64,000 nt of DNA from Serinicoccus sediminis. GTDB lineage: Bacteria; Actinomycetota; Actinomycetes; Actinomycetales; Dermatophilaceae. The position numbers and the translations under genes were made by a program. The notes below the pieces were generated by a model. That model was not told where the DNA came from and did not search any database. It saw only the letters and a list, made by a program, of their open reading frames with translations. Each line of letters starts with the position of its first letter. Positions within the stretch are counted from its first letter, which is position 1. Positions 49,062-58,516 of this stretch are shown piece after piece. The stretch covers positions 434,001 through 498,000 of the forward strand of contig NZ_SDVA01000001.1 in the NCBI RefSeq assembly GCF_004153545.1. Reading direction: 5' to 3'.

Positions 49062-51545
49062 CTACGCGGCGGCCAGCCCCTCCGCGGGGCTGACCCGCGC
49101 GGCCCGCCGGGCCGGCAGCACGCTGGCCAGGGCACCGGCCAGCAGCGCCACGCCGACGATGGTCGCGACGCGCCCCCACGGCACCGCCAGCGTCAGCGCG
49201 GTCCCCTCGGGCAGCAGCGTCTGGATCCCGAATGCGGCATACACCACGCCGAGCACGAGGCCCAGCCCGGTGCTCACCAGCGCCAGCAGCACGCTCTCCA
49301 CCAGCAGCATCATCCGCATCTGGCCCCGGGTGAGCCCGAGCCCCCGCAGCAGCGCATGCTCCCGGTGCCGCTCGACGACCGACAACGACAGCGTGTTGGC
49401 GATGCCGACCACCGCGATGAGCACGGCGACGCCGAGCAGCGCGGTGGCGACGAGCACCATGACGTCGAGGACCTGGGTGATCGCGGCCCGCTCGGCGGCC
49501 GCGCCCTGGACCGACATCCCGGCCTCGTCGGTGAGATCGGTCACGGCGGACATCGTGGCCCTGACGTCGGCGGAGTCCTCCAGCCGGATGAGGACCGCGC
49601 CCGGCTGCTGGGCGGTCCCGCCCCCGGAGAGCGAGGCCAGGTCCTCGGGCTGCAGCGCCAGCCCGGCGCCGCCCAGGCCGAGCTCGATGACCTCGAGGTC
49701 CTCGCTGCCGCCCGGCCCCGACACGGTCAGGGTGTCCCCGGCGGAGACGCCGTAGCGGGCCCGCTCGTAGGACCCGAGCCCGACGGTGCCCGGCGCCAGC
49801 GCGTCGACGAGGTCCTCGCTGCGCAGCACCCGCTCGGCGGTGGCCGGGCTCAGCGCCGCCGCGGGGGCGGTCCCCGTGTCACCGACCTCGAGGTATGCCG
49901 TGTCCACGACCTCGACGGCGCGCACCCCGTCGACGGCCGCGAGCCGGTCCACGACCCCGTCGTCCACGGCGGTCGGCACCGGTAGGTCGCCGTCCTGCTC
50001 CGACGGTGTCTGCGCCGCCAGGTCGATCGCGAGCGCCTGGTCGATCTCGTCGGTGGCGGTGCGTTGCCCGGACGCGGCGCCCACCGAGGTCATGGTGATG
50101 AGGGTGACGCCGACGAGCAGGGCGGCGCTCGTCGCGGCCGCCCGGCCCGGGTTGCGCACCGCACCGGCCACGGCGAGCCGGCCCGGCACCCCCGCCGGAC
50201 GGGCGGCGACCCCGAGCAGGCGCACCAGCGGCGGCACGAGCACGACCGCGGCCAGCAGCACCCCCACGAAGGAGACGAGCCCGCCGCCGACGCCCAGCAG
50301 CACCTGGCGCTGCGCGGCACCCAGCACCATCAGACCGGCGCCGCCGGCCACCAGCAGCACGGCGAGGAGCAGCCGCACCGCGGTGCCGCGGGTGGCCCCC
50401 TCGGGTGCCGCCGTCGGACGCAGCGCCGCGAGCGGCGACACCCGGGTGGCCCGGGTCGCCGGCCAGAACGAGGCCAGCACGGTCATGAGGACACCGACGA
50501 GGACGGGCACCACCAGACTCACCCAGCCGACCTCGAGGCCGGTGCCCAGCGGGATGCCGATGCCCACCTCCCGGGCCAGGGTCAGCAGCAGCTGCGCGAC
50601 CCCGATGCCTCCCGCGACCCCGGCCACCGAGGCCGCCGCGCCCAGTGCCACCGCCTCGACCAGGACGGAGCGGCGCACCTGCGACCGGGTGGCACCGACG
50701 CAGCGCAGCAGGGCCAGCTCACCGGTCCGCTGGGCCAGGGTGATGGTGAAGGTGTTGGCGATGACGATGGCCGCGGTGACCAGCGCCACCGCCCCGAAGC
50801 CCAGCAGGACGCCCCCGAGCACGAAGGTCTGCCCGGTCATGGCGGCCACCCGGTCGGCGGCTGCCTCCGGCCCCGTCCGCAGGACGGTGCCCGGCAGCGC
50901 GCTCTGCAGGTCGGCGCGCACGTCGCCCACGGCGGCGCCGCCGGCCACCGCCACCTGGACCGACTCGTAGGACAGCAGCGGGTCCAGCTCGCGCAGGGTG
51001 GCGTCCGTGGCGAGGAACCCCTCCCCGTAGCTCAGCGCGTGCATCTCGCCGGGGTCGACCACCCCCACGACGGTCAGGTCGACGGGGGCACCCTCGGTCC
51101 CCGTCGTCGTCCACGTCGGCACCGTGAGCCGGTCATCGACGGACAGCTCCGCGGCCAGCTCCCGGTTGACGGTGACCTCGCGCGCCTCCGCCGGGAGGCG
51201 GCCCTGCAGCAGGGTCATCCCCCCGCTCGGCACGGAGGCCCCCATGACGAAGCCGCTGCCCCGCTCGACCCCGACCGAGGCGCTGGCGACCACGTCCGCG
51301 ACCCCGGGGGTCGCGGCGACGCGGTCGACCTGGTCGGTGTCCAGCCAGGAGCCGTCCTCCCCGGTCACGACCAGGTCGGCGTCCCGCACCCCGCCGGCCA
51401 CCGCCTCCTCCAGCCCGGCCTGGGCGGTGGAGACGGCGACGAGGCTGGTGGTGAGGAACCCGACGCCGATGAGGATGGCGACGGCGGCCGAGACCAGCCG
51501 CCGCCCGCGCGAGGCCAGCCCGGCGGTCATCCACCCGGTGGCCAT
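49062..51545 (-). CDS. ABC transporter permease with two FtsX domains
   Basis: This 827-residue membrane protein has the MacB/FtsX layout: one N-terminal transmembrane segment (LVSAAVAILIGVGFLTTSLVAV), a large extracytoplasmic MacB-type domain (about 40-240), a first FtsX core of three segments, a central membrane pair, a second periplasmic domain and a second FtsX core (VLVATALLGVAVLIAVVGIANTLSLSVVERHREHALLRGLGLTRGQ). Such permeases with a small ATPase export lipids or peptides or sense antimicrobial peptides. The ATG overlaps the ATPase stop by one base (TGATG). The adjacent two-component system is a plausible regulator. Confidence 0.92.
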   Translation of the reverse strand: MATGWMTAGLASRGRRLVSAAVAILIGVGFLTTSLVAVSTAQAGLEEAVAGGVRDADLVVTGEDGSWLDTDQVDRVAATPGVADVVASASVGVERGSGFVMGASVPSGGMTLLQGRLPAEAREVTVNRELAAELSVDDRLTVPTWTTTGTEGAPVDLTVVGVVDPGEMHALSYGEGFLATDATLRELDPLLSYESVQVAVAGGAAVGDVRADLQSALPGTVLRTGPEAAADRVAAMTGQTFVLGGVLLGFGAVALVTAAIVIANTFTITLAQRTGELALLRCVGATRSQVRRSVLVEAVALGAAASVAGVAGGIGVAQLLLTLAREVGIGIPLGTGLEVGWVSLVVPVLVGVLMTVLASFWPATRATRVSPLAALRPTAAPEGATRGTAVRLLLAVLLVAGGAGLMVLGAAQRQVLLGVGGGLVSFVGVLLAAVVLVPPLVRLLGVAARPAGVPGRLAVAGAVRNPGRAAATSAALLVGVTLITMTSVGAASGQRTATDEIDQALAIDLAAQTPSEQDGDLPVPTAVDDGVVDRLAAVDGVRAVEVVDTAYLEVGDTGTAPAAALSPATAERVLRSEDLVDALAPGTVGLGSYERARYGVSAGDTLTVSGPGGSEDLEVIELGLGGAGLALQPEDLASLSGGGTAQQPGAVLIRLEDSADVRATMSAVTDLTDEAGMSVQGAAAERAAITQVLDVMVLVATALLGVAVLIAVVGIANTLSLSVVERHREHALLRGLGLTRGQMRMMLLVESVLLALVSTGLGLVLGVVYAAFGIQTLLPEGTALTLAVPWGRVATIVGVALLAGALASVLPARRAARVSPAEGLAAA

Positions 51546-52303
51546 CAGGCGACCCGTCCGAGGTCACGGATGCCGGCCAGCACGGCGTCGGCGTCCGGGT
51601 CGAGGATCTCGCCGGCGATCCGGCCGTCCGCGAGCAGCAGCACCCGGTCCGCCACGGCCGCGGCCTTCGGGTCGTGGGTCACCATGACCACCGTCTGCCC
51701 CCATTCGTCGACCGACCGGCGCAGCAGGGCCAGCACCTCGGCACCCGTGGTGCTGTCGAGCGCGCCGGTCGGCTCGTCGGCGAAGATGACCTCCGGCCGG
51801 GTCACCAGGGCCCGGGCGAGCGCGACCCGCTGCTGCTGCCCGCCGGACAGCTCGCCGGGCCGGTGGCCCAGCCGCTCCCCGAGCCCCAGCGCCTCGACGA
51901 CCGTCCGCTCCCAGCCAGCGTCGGCGGAGCGGCCCGCGAGGTCCAGCGGGAGCCGGATGTTCTGTCGCGCGGTCAGCGTGGGCAGCAGGTTGAAGGCCTG
52001 GAAGACGAAGCCCACCGACTGCCGGCGCAGCCGCGTCAGCTGGGCGTCGGACAACGAGGTCAGCTCGTGCTCGCCGAGGTAGGCGCGCCCCGCGGTCGGG
52101 GTGTCCAGGCCGGCCAGCAGGTGCATCAGGGTCGACTTGCCGGAGCCGCTGGGCCCCATGATGGCGGTGAACCGGCCGGCCTCGATGCCGACGGAGACGC
52201 CGTCGAGGGCGGTGACGGCGGCCTCCCCGCGGCCGTAGGTCTTCGTGAGGTCGAGGGCGCTGGCGGCCAGGGCCGTGCCCTGGCGTGGTGTCGTGGTCGT
52301 CAT
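51545..52303 (-). CDS. ABC transporter ATP-binding protein (MacB/LolD-type)
   Basis: This 252-residue ATPase has Walker A AIMGPSGSGKSTLMHLLAGLD, Q-loop GFVFQAFNLLPTLTARQNI, signature LSGGQQQRVALARAL, Walker B VIFADEPTGALD, and H-loop MVTHD. It is the LolD/MacB class that works with FtsX permeases. A TAGCGT box seven bases before ATG 52303 suggests a leaderless start and its own promoter, separate from the two-component genes upstream. Confidence 0.95.
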   Translation of the reverse strand: MTTTTPRQGTALAASALDLTKTYGRGEAAVTALDGVSVGIEAGRFTAIMGPSGSGKSTLMHLLAGLDTPTAGRAYLGEHELTSLSDAQLTRLRRQSVGFVFQAFNLLPTLTARQNIRLPLDLAGRSADAGWERTVVEALGLGERLGHRPGELSGGQQQRVALARALVTRPEVIFADEPTGALDSTTGAEVLALLRRSVDEWGQTVVMVTHDPKAAAVADRVLLLADGRIAGEILDPDADAVLAGIRDLGRVA

Positions 52304-52316
52304 ACCCCCGACGCTA
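52304..52316 (-). promoter_or_regulatory. Leaderless-type -10 box before the ABC ATPase gene
   Basis: Minus-strand TAGCGT (52316-52311), seven bases, then ATG 52303. No ribosome-binding site is visible. Confidence 0.5.
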
Positions 52317-52404
52317 GGGACCGGTCACCGCCGCGGACATCGTCCAGCAGTCGTGACCTGCGACGGCGCCGGTCCATCCACGGTATGAACCGGGTCGCCC
52401 CGCG

Positions 52405-53103
52405 CTACTCCGGCCGGCCGACCAGACCGGTCTGGTAGGCGGTGATGACCATCTGCACCCGGTCGCGCAGGCCGAGCTTGGCCAGGACCCGGCCGATGTG
52501 GGTCTTGACGGTGGCCTCGGCGAGGTAGAGCTCGGCGGCGATCTCGACATTCGTCAGACCCCGGCCGACCGCCTCGAGCACCTCGCGCTCGCGCTCGGTC
52601 AGCGGGTCCAGCCGGGCGGCCGCCTCCCGGCGCCGGGTCGCCGAGGCGCTCTCGGCGCCCGTCTCGGGCAGGTCCGGCACGAAGCGCTCCAGCAGCCGCC
52701 GGGTCGTCGACGGCGCCATCGCGGCGTCGCCGGCGTGCACGGCCCGGATGGCGCTGAGCAGCTCGGCCGGCCCTGCGTCCTTGAGCAGGAACCCCGACGC
52801 ACCCGCCCGGAGCGCGGCATACACGTAGTCGTCGAGGTCGAAGGTGGTGAGGACCAGCACCTTGACCTCCCCCGCGGCCGGGTCGCGCAGCAGCCGGCGA
52901 GTGGTCTCGACCCCGTCCATCCGCGGCATCCGGATGTCCATGAGCACGACCTCGGGCCGGGTCTGCGCGATCGCCGTCAGCGCGGCGGCACCGTCACCGG
53001 CCTCGCCGACGACGGTCATGTCGTCCTGGGCGTCGAGCACCATGCGGAAGCCGGCGCGCACGAGCTGCTGGTCGTCGACGAGGAAGAGCCGGATCGGGGT
53101 CAT
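52405..53103 (-). CDS. NarL/FixJ-family response regulator
   Basis: This 232-residue regulator has phospho-Asp56 in VVLMDIRMPRMDG, the acidic pair in LVDDQ and Lys in GFLLKDA. The LuxR-type HTH reads LTEREREVLEAVGRGLTNVEIAAELYLAEATVKTHIGRVLAKLGL. It overlaps the stop of the kinase gene by four bases (ATGA). Placed just upstream of the FtsX-type transporter on the same strand, it may control that transporter, as in many actinobacterial detoxification modules; the link is inferred from position only. Confidence 0.95.
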   Translation of the reverse strand: MTPIRLFLVDDQQLVRAGFRMVLDAQDDMTVVGEAGDGAAALTAIAQTRPEVVLMDIRMPRMDGVETTRRLLRDPAAGEVKVLVLTTFDLDDYVYAALRAGASGFLLKDAGPAELLSAIRAVHAGDAAMAPSTTRRLLERFVPDLPETGAESASATRRREAAARLDPLTEREREVLEAVGRGLTNVEIAAELYLAEATVKTHIGRVLAKLGLRDRVQMVITAYQTGLVGRPE

Positions 53104-54410
53104 GGGGTGCCTCCTGGGGTATGCCGTGGGGCCGGCTCGGCGGGGCCCGCTCCGGAGCGGGAGCCACCCGGCCCCCGGGTGCGCTCCACCGGCAGGGTCG
53201 CGACGACCTCCCAGCCGCCCCGCCGTCGGGGTCCGGCGCTGACGGTGCCACCGAGGACCTCGACCCGCTCCCGCATCCCGACCAGGCCGTTGCCCTCGCC
53301 GTCGTGGGCGCTGCCCTCCCCGTGGCCGTCGTCGGTGACCCGCACGAGCAGCACCTCGGGCGTGCGCAGCAGGTCGACGTCCACCGAGGCGTCCGGCCCG
53401 GCGTGCTTCATGGCGTTGGTCAGCGACTCCTGCACCACCCGGTATGCCGCGAGGTCGACGTCGCGGGGCAGGTCGTCCACCTCCCCGCGCACGTGCGCCT
53501 CGACGTCGACCCCGGAGCCGCGCACGCGCTCGACGAGCTCGTCGAGGTAGGTGATGCCCTGCAGCGGGGAGTACTCGGCGCCGCCGCCGGAGTCCCGGAG
53601 CACCCCCACGAGGCGGCGGGTGTCGGCCAGCGACGAGCGTGCCGTCTCGGCGAGGGTCTCCAGGGTGCCGGCCGCGCGCTCGAGGGCCGCCCGGTCCGCC
53701 GCCATACCCGGCTCCTTGCCGAGTGCCTGGCGCGCGGCGTAGAGGCCGCCGTCGGCCTGCACGACCACGACCGCGAGGGAGTGGGCGACGACGTCGTGCA
53801 TCTCCCGGGCGATGCTGGCCCGCTCGTCCTGGGCCGCCAGCCGAGACCGCTGCGCCTGGTCCCGGGCCAGCGCCCGGTTCTGCTCCTGCAGCCGGGCGAC
53901 CACCTCACGGCGGCGGCGCAGGACGTCGCCGAGCGCCCAGGCGACCCCGACGAAGCAGAGCATGAACACGGTCTGCACGGTGACGATGCTGAGGTAGGAG
54001 CCGAGGCCGAAGTAGGCCGACCAGCGCAGCGCCCCGACCACGGCCCCGGCCCCGGCCAGTGCGAGGACGGCCCGCGACGTCCGGCGGCTGCCGTAGGCCG
54101 CGGCGCTGAACACCACGACCAGCACCGCGAGGTTGACCGGCGCCGGCGCGTCGCTGAGGACGACCTGGAGCAGGCACCCGGCGGCGACGACGAGCGCCAC
54201 CGTCAGGGGGTGACGGCGCCTCCAGAAGAGGGGCACGACCTGGAGCAGGCTGAAGACCGTCGCCGCCGGGCCGTCCCAGCCGGCCCCGCTGACGAGGTAG
54301 AGCAGGAGGAAGGCGGCCACCACCGCGGCGTCGGGCAGCCACGACCGGGCACGCAGGCCGCGCGCCAGGTCGGTGGCCTGCTCACGGACGGCCTGCAGGG
54401 TGTCGGTCAC
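53100..54410 (-). CDS. Sensor histidine kinase, HisKA_3 type
   Basis: This 436-residue kinase has about five N-terminal membrane segments (about 25-165) with little outside, typical of intramembrane-sensing kinases. The dimerisation helix has His205 in ERASIAREMHDVVAHSLAVV; the ATPase domain has YRVVQESLTNAMKHA and GNGLVGMRERVEVLGGTV. A TAGGCT box seven bases before GTG 54410 suggests a leaderless start. It is translated together with the response regulator that follows. Confidence 0.95.
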   Translation of the reverse strand: MTDTLQAVREQATDLARGLRARSWLPDAAVVAAFLLLYLVSGAGWDGPAATVFSLLQVVPLFWRRRHPLTVALVVAAGCLLQVVLSDAPAPVNLAVLVVVFSAAAYGSRRTSRAVLALAGAGAVVGALRWSAYFGLGSYLSIVTVQTVFMLCFVGVAWALGDVLRRRREVVARLQEQNRALARDQAQRSRLAAQDERASIAREMHDVVAHSLAVVVVQADGGLYAARQALGKEPGMAADRAALERAAGTLETLAETARSSLADTRRLVGVLRDSGGGAEYSPLQGITYLDELVERVRGSGVDVEAHVRGEVDDLPRDVDLAAYRVVQESLTNAMKHAGPDASVDVDLLRTPEVLLVRVTDDGHGEGSAHDGEGNGLVGMRERVEVLGGTVSAGPRRRGGWEVVATLPVERTRGPGGSRSGAGPAEPAPRHTPGGTP

Positions 54411-54423
54411 CCCAGGGAGCCTA
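54411..54423 (-). promoter_or_regulatory. Leaderless-type -10 box before the histidine kinase gene
   Basis: Minus-strand TAGGCT (54423-54418), seven bases, then GTG 54410; no ribosome-binding site. Confidence 0.5.
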
Positions 54424-54489
54424 GGTGCTGCGGGAGGGTGGACGCGTCATACCTGGGTCGCTCCCGGGTCCGCCCGCAGGCGGAGCTCC

Positions 54490-55692
54490 TCAGATCTCCA
54501 GCGCCCGCACGAGGGGCACACCGACGCGGTAGGGGATGTGCAGGAAGCTGGGCGCGGCGACGACCGCGAGGTCGGCGCGACGGCCCACCCGCACCTGGCC
54601 GAGGTCGTCGCGGCGCAGCGCGCGGGCACCGCCGAGGGTCGCCGCCCGCAGCGCCTCGGCAGGGGTCATGCCCATCTCGCGCACCGCGAGGGCCATCATC
54701 AGCGGCATCGAGGAGGAGCTGCACGTGCCGGGGTTGCAGTCGGTCGCGAGCGCCACCCGGGCGCCCGCGTCGAGGAGGCGCCGCGCGTCCGGGTAGGGCT
54801 GGCGGGTCGAGAACTCCACGCCCGGCAGCAGGGTCGCCACGGTGTCGCTGCCGGCGAGCGCGTCGACGTCGGCGTCGGTGAGGAACGTGCAGTGGTCGAC
54901 GCTGGCCGCGTCGAGCTCGACGGCGAGCTGCACGCCGGGGCCCTCGGACAGCTGGTTGCCGTGCACCCGGAGCTCGAGGCCCGCCGCGCGGCCGGCCTCG
55001 AGGACCCGGCGCGACTCCTCCCCGTCGAAGGCGTGGGGGCTGGCCGGCTCGCAGAAGACGTCGACCCAGCGGGCGTGCGGCGCGCACGCCTGGAGCATCT
55101 CGCCGCAGACGAGGTCGAGGTATGCCGCGCGCCCGCCCTCGTCGCGCGCCTCGGGCGGCACGACGTGGGCCCCGAGGAACGTGGTCTCGGTGGTGACCTC
55201 GCGGGCCAGCCGCAGGGAGCGCACCTCGTGCTCGACGTCCAGCCCGTAGCCGCCCTTGATCTCGACCGTGGTGGTCCCCTGGGCGCGCATCTCGGCCACC
55301 CGCGCCTGCAGGAGGCTGCGCAGCCGGGCGTCGGTGGCCTCCCGCGTCGCGGCCATGGTCACGGCGATGCCGCCACCGTCGTAGGCCTGCCCGGTCATCC
55401 GGGCGGCGAACTCCGCCGACCGGTCGCCCGCGAAGACGAGGTGGGAGTGGCTGTCGACGAAGCCGGGGATCACGGCCTGGCCGCCCAGGTCGATGGCCCA
55501 GTCGGCCGCGGGCGCCTGGTCGGCGGGCCCGACCCACTCGACGACGGGCGCCGAGTCCTCACCGCCCCCGGCGACGACGAGTGCGGCGTCCTCGACGACC
55601 CCCAGCCCCTGGGTCAGCGGCGACCCGCTGCCCTCCTCGCGGGTGTCGTCGCAGGTGACGAGCTCCCTGATGCCGGTGATGAGCATGCTCAT
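54490..55692 (-). CDS. hutI: Imidazolonepropionase (HutI)
   Basis: It hydrolyses 4-imidazolone-5-propionate to N-formimino-L-glutamate, the third step of histidine catabolism. The 400-residue amidohydrolase has metal-binding [77 protein letters not shown] and [11 protein letters not shown] 55692 has AGAGGA eight bases ahead; ATG 55686 is an alternative. It follows hutF on the same strand after 73 bases. Confidence 0.95.
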   Translation of the reverse strand: MSMLITGIRELVTCDDTREEGSGSPLTQGLGVVEDAALVVAGGGEDSAPVVEWVGPADQAPAADWAIDLGGQAVIPGFVDSHSHLVFAGDRSAEFAARMTGQAYDGGGIAVTMAATREATDARLRSLLQARVAEMRAQGTTTVEIKGGYGLDVEHEVRSLRLAREVTTETTFLGAHVVPPEARDEGGRAAYLDLVCGEMLQACAPHARWVDVFCEPASPHAFDGEESRRVLEAGRAAGLELRVHGNQLSEGPGVQLAVELDAASVDHCTFLTDADVDALAGSDTVATLLPGVEFSTRQPYPDARRLLDAGARVALATDCNPGTCSSSSMPLMMALAVREMGMTPAEALRAATLGGARALRRDDLGQVRVGRRADLAVVAAPSFLHIPYRVGVPLVRALEI

Positions 55693-55765
55693 GCGTCGAT
55701 CCTCTCTCGTGCCTCACGCCTCGTCGTCACTCCCCTGACCTCCCTGCCCTACCGACCCGCACCGG

Positions 55766-57172
55766 TCAGCCCTGCCAGAGCGGGCCGATGGCGTCGGCGA
55801 GCATCCCACCGACGTCACCGAGGTGGTGCCGGCCGTCCCGCACGACCACGCGCCCGTCCACCACGACGGTGTCGACGTCGGTGGCCGTCGCGGCGAGCAG
55901 GACCTGCGCCGGGTCGGCGCCGGCGGTCCGCACCGTGTCGTCCCGGACGGCGACGAGATCCGCACGCGCGCCCACCTCGAGACGGCCCGCGTCGGGCCAG
56001 CCGATGCTCTCGTGCGCGGTCGCGGCGTCGAGCAGGTCGGCCGGCGCCAGGCGCCCGCGCTCCAGCGAGGCCAGCCGCTCGTGCATCTCCAGCGCACGCG
56101 CCTCCTCGAGCAGGTCGACGACGGCGTGCTGGTCGGACCCGAGCGAGAGCCGCGCCCCCGCCTCCCTCAGCGCCCGGGCCGGACCGATCCCGTCGGCGAG
56201 GTCGCGCTCGGTGGTCGGGCAGAAGCAGGCCCAGGCCCGGTGCCGCCCGAGCAGCGCCACGTCGTCCTCGGTGAGGTGGGTGGCGTGCACCGCCGACAGG
56301 TCCGGCCCGAGGACCCCCTCCTCCGCCAGCAGGCCGGTCGGGGTGAGCCCGTGGGCGGCGAGACAGGCGTCGTTCTCCGCGGGCTGCTCCGACAGGTGCA
56401 GGTGGAGCGGGCGCCCGGCCTCCCCGGTGTCCTGCCCCGTGCCACGACCCCCGGGCAGAGCGCCGTCCACCGCCGGGCCGCCGCGCGCCCAGGCCGCCAC
56501 GTAGCCCAGCTGCTCGCGGGGCACCGCGCGCACCGAGTGGATCGCCGCGCCGACCCGCACGTGCGCCGGCCCGCCGTCGGTGTGGTCGCGCACGTCCTCG
56601 ACCCGCAGCGCCCACGCCTGCGCGTCCAGGTCGCCGAAGCGCAGCTGCGGCCCCTCCAGCTCGGCGTACCCGGCGCCGTCCAGCCCGCCCGCGAGGTAGC
56701 ACGTGTCCAGCAGGGTGAGCCGGATCCCGGCGTCCTGCGCGGCCTGCACCAGCGCGTGCCCCATGGCGTTGGGGTCCATGTAGCGCCGACCCCCCGGGGC
56801 GTGGTGCAGGTAGTGGAACTCGCCCACCGCCGTGATCCCGGCGAGCGCCATCTCGGCGTAGGCCGCCCGCGCGAGCGTCAGGTAGGAGTCCGGGTCGAGC
56901 CGCGCGGCCACGGCATACATCCCCTCGCGCCAGGTCCAGAACGTCCCGCCGCCCGCGTGCGTCCGACCGCGCAGGGCCCGGTGGAAGGCGTGGCTGTGGG
57001 CGTTCGCGAGGCCGGGGAGGACGACGCCGGGGAGCCGGTGGTCGCCCTCCTGCGCGGGTATGCCGTCGCTCACCTCGACGTAGCGCCCCGCCTCCACGAC
57101 GAGCCGGACGTCGCGGCGCACCCCTCCCGGCAGGTGCGCGGCGGCGGCGTGGAACGCGGTGCGACCGGTCAC
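55766..57172 (-). CDS. hutF: Formimidoylglutamate deiminase (HutF)
   Basis: It converts N-formimino-L-glutamate to N-formyl-L-glutamate and ammonia, the HutF branch of histidine breakdown. The 468-residue amidohydrolase has LPGLANAHSHAFHRALRGRTH with the metal histidines, FWTWREGMYAVAARL, GITAVGEFHYLHH, HLHLSEQPAEN, HATHLTEDDVALLG, FCPTTERDLADGIGP and LGSDQHAVVDLLEEARALE. GTG 57172 overlaps the stop of the M20 gene. An N-formylglutamate deformylase (HutG) is needed next and is not seen in the window. Confidence 0.94.
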   Translation of the reverse strand: MTGRTAFHAAAAHLPGGVRRDVRLVVEAGRYVEVSDGIPAQEGDHRLPGVVLPGLANAHSHAFHRALRGRTHAGGGTFWTWREGMYAVAARLDPDSYLTLARAAYAEMALAGITAVGEFHYLHHAPGGRRYMDPNAMGHALVQAAQDAGIRLTLLDTCYLAGGLDGAGYAELEGPQLRFGDLDAQAWALRVEDVRDHTDGGPAHVRVGAAIHSVRAVPREQLGYVAAWARGGPAVDGALPGGRGTGQDTGEAGRPLHLHLSEQPAENDACLAAHGLTPTGLLAEEGVLGPDLSAVHATHLTEDDVALLGRHRAWACFCPTTERDLADGIGPARALREAGARLSLGSDQHAVVDLLEEARALEMHERLASLERGRLAPADLLDAATAHESIGWPDAGRLEVGARADLVAVRDDTVRTAGADPAQVLLAATATDVDTVVVDGRVVVRDGRHHLGDVGGMLADAIGPLWQG

Positions 57173-58428
57173 GACGGCTCCGCCACGAGGTCGGCCACGC
57201 AGGCGGCGAGCGCGTCGACGCCGGCGTGGCAGTCGTCGGGCTCGGCGTGCTCGGCCGGGCTGTGCGACACCCCGGTCGGGTTGCGCACGAAGAGCATCGC
57301 CGTCGGCACCCCGGCCCCGGCGAGGATCCCGGCGTCGTGCCCCGCCCCGGTCCCCAGCACCGGCACGCTCAGCGACTCCTCGCTGCCGAGCACGGCACGC
57401 AGCCGCGCCCCGAGGTCGGCGTCGAAGCGGGTGGTGGGGGTCCACGACTCGCGGGTCACCGTCGCGTCCGCGCCGCCGGACCGCTCGGTGAGGTCGGCGA
57501 CGAGCGCCTCGACCTGCGCCTCGTCGGGGCCACGGGCGTCCAGCCAGCCGGTGACGTGGGACGGGATGGCGTTCACCCCGCCGGGCGTGACGGCGACCTT
57601 GCCCACCGTCGCGACGCAGCCACGGCGCTCGGCCGCCTCACGCGCGCCGAGGACGAGGTCGGCATACCCCAGCATCGCGTCGCGGCGGTCGGCCAGCCGC
57701 GTGGTGCCGGCGTGGTTGGCCTCACCGGGGAAGTCGAAGCGCCAGCGGCCGTGCGGCCAGATGTCGCTGGCCACCGCGACGGGGGCGTCGAGGTCGACGA
57801 GGGCACGCCCCTGCTCGACGTGCAGCTCGACGAAGCACCCGACCCGCGCGAGGGTCTCGTCGTCCCGGCCGAGCCGGCCGGGGTCGCGCCCGGCGGCCGC
57901 CAGGGCCTCGGCGTACGTCACCCCCTCGGCGTCGGTCAGCGCCCGGGCCCGGTCCGCGTCCAGCGCCCCGGTCAACACCCTGGACCCGGCGCAGGCGATC
58001 CCGAACCGCGCCCCCTCCTCGTCGACGAAGTGGGCGACGGCGACGGGCACGCCGGGGGCGACCCCCCGGGCCCGCAGGGCGTCGAGCGCGGCGAACGAGC
58101 TCACCACGCCCAGCGGCCCGTCGAAGGCACCGCCGTCGGGCACCGAGTCGAGGTGCGAGCCGACGACCACGCCGAGGCGACCGGCGCGCGCGGCGTCGTC
58201 GACGCTGCCGGGGCCGTCCCACCACCAGGCCCACTGGTTGCCGACGCGGTCCTCGACGAGGTCCAGCCCGCGCGCGGCCGCCTCCCCGGCGAACCACTCC
58301 CGCAGCGCGGCGTCCTCCCTGGTCCACACGAAGCGGCGGTAGCCCCCGCTCCCCACCCGGCCGACCGGGTCGAGGTCGGCCCACAGGCGGTCGAAGGTCC
58401 TCAGGTGCTCGGCGCCGGGGGTGCTCAC
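57169..58428 (-). CDS. M20-family amidohydrolase (allantoate amidohydrolase/N-carbamoyl amino acid hydrolase-like); candidate N-formylglutamate hydrolase
   Basis: This 419-residue dinuclear metallopeptidase-fold enzyme carries the metal ligands in VVGSHLDSVPDGGAFDGPLGV and AHFVDEEGARFG, then ELHVEQG, the dimer-domain PGEANHAGTT, ATVGKVAVTPGGVNAIP, and FVRNPTGVSHSPAEH. Its family cleaves N-carbamoyl or ureido bonds. Here it is translationally coupled to hutF and no hutG is visible, so it may deformylate N-formylglutamate; this is inference. GTG 58428 follows a TAGAGT box by exactly seven bases. Confidence 0.88.
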   Translation of the reverse strand: MSTPGAEHLRTFDRLWADLDPVGRVGSGGYRRFVWTREDAALREWFAGEAAARGLDLVEDRVGNQWAWWWDGPGSVDDAARAGRLGVVVGSHLDSVPDGGAFDGPLGVVSSFAALDALRARGVAPGVPVAVAHFVDEEGARFGIACAGSRVLTGALDADRARALTDAEGVTYAEALAAAGRDPGRLGRDDETLARVGCFVELHVEQGRALVDLDAPVAVASDIWPHGRWRFDFPGEANHAGTTRLADRRDAMLGYADLVLGAREAAERRGCVATVGKVAVTPGGVNAIPSHVTGWLDARGPDEAQVEALVADLTERSGGADATVTRESWTPTTRFDADLGARLRAVLGSEESLSVPVLGTGAGHDAGILAGAGVPTAMLFVRNPTGVSHSPAEHAEPDDCHAGVDALAACVADLVAEPS

Positions 58429-58441
58429 CTGCCCGACTCTA
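58429..58441 (-). promoter_or_regulatory. Leaderless-type -10 box before the M20-hutF operon
   Basis: Minus-strand TAGAGT (58441-58436), seven bases, then GTG 58428. The divergent ybaK-like gene has the same arrangement 63 bases away. Confidence 0.5.
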
Positions 58442-58503
58442 GGGGCGCCGGCGCCCGGACGGCAGGGGCGTCGCGGCGGCGCAGTCTCGGATACCGGACG
58501 GCA

Positions 58504-58516
58504 TACGCTGGTCCGC
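58504..58516 (+). promoter_or_regulatory. Leaderless-type -10 box before the YbaK-like gene
   Basis: TACGCT (58504-58509), seven bases, then ATG 58517; no ribosome-binding site. Confidence 0.5.
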
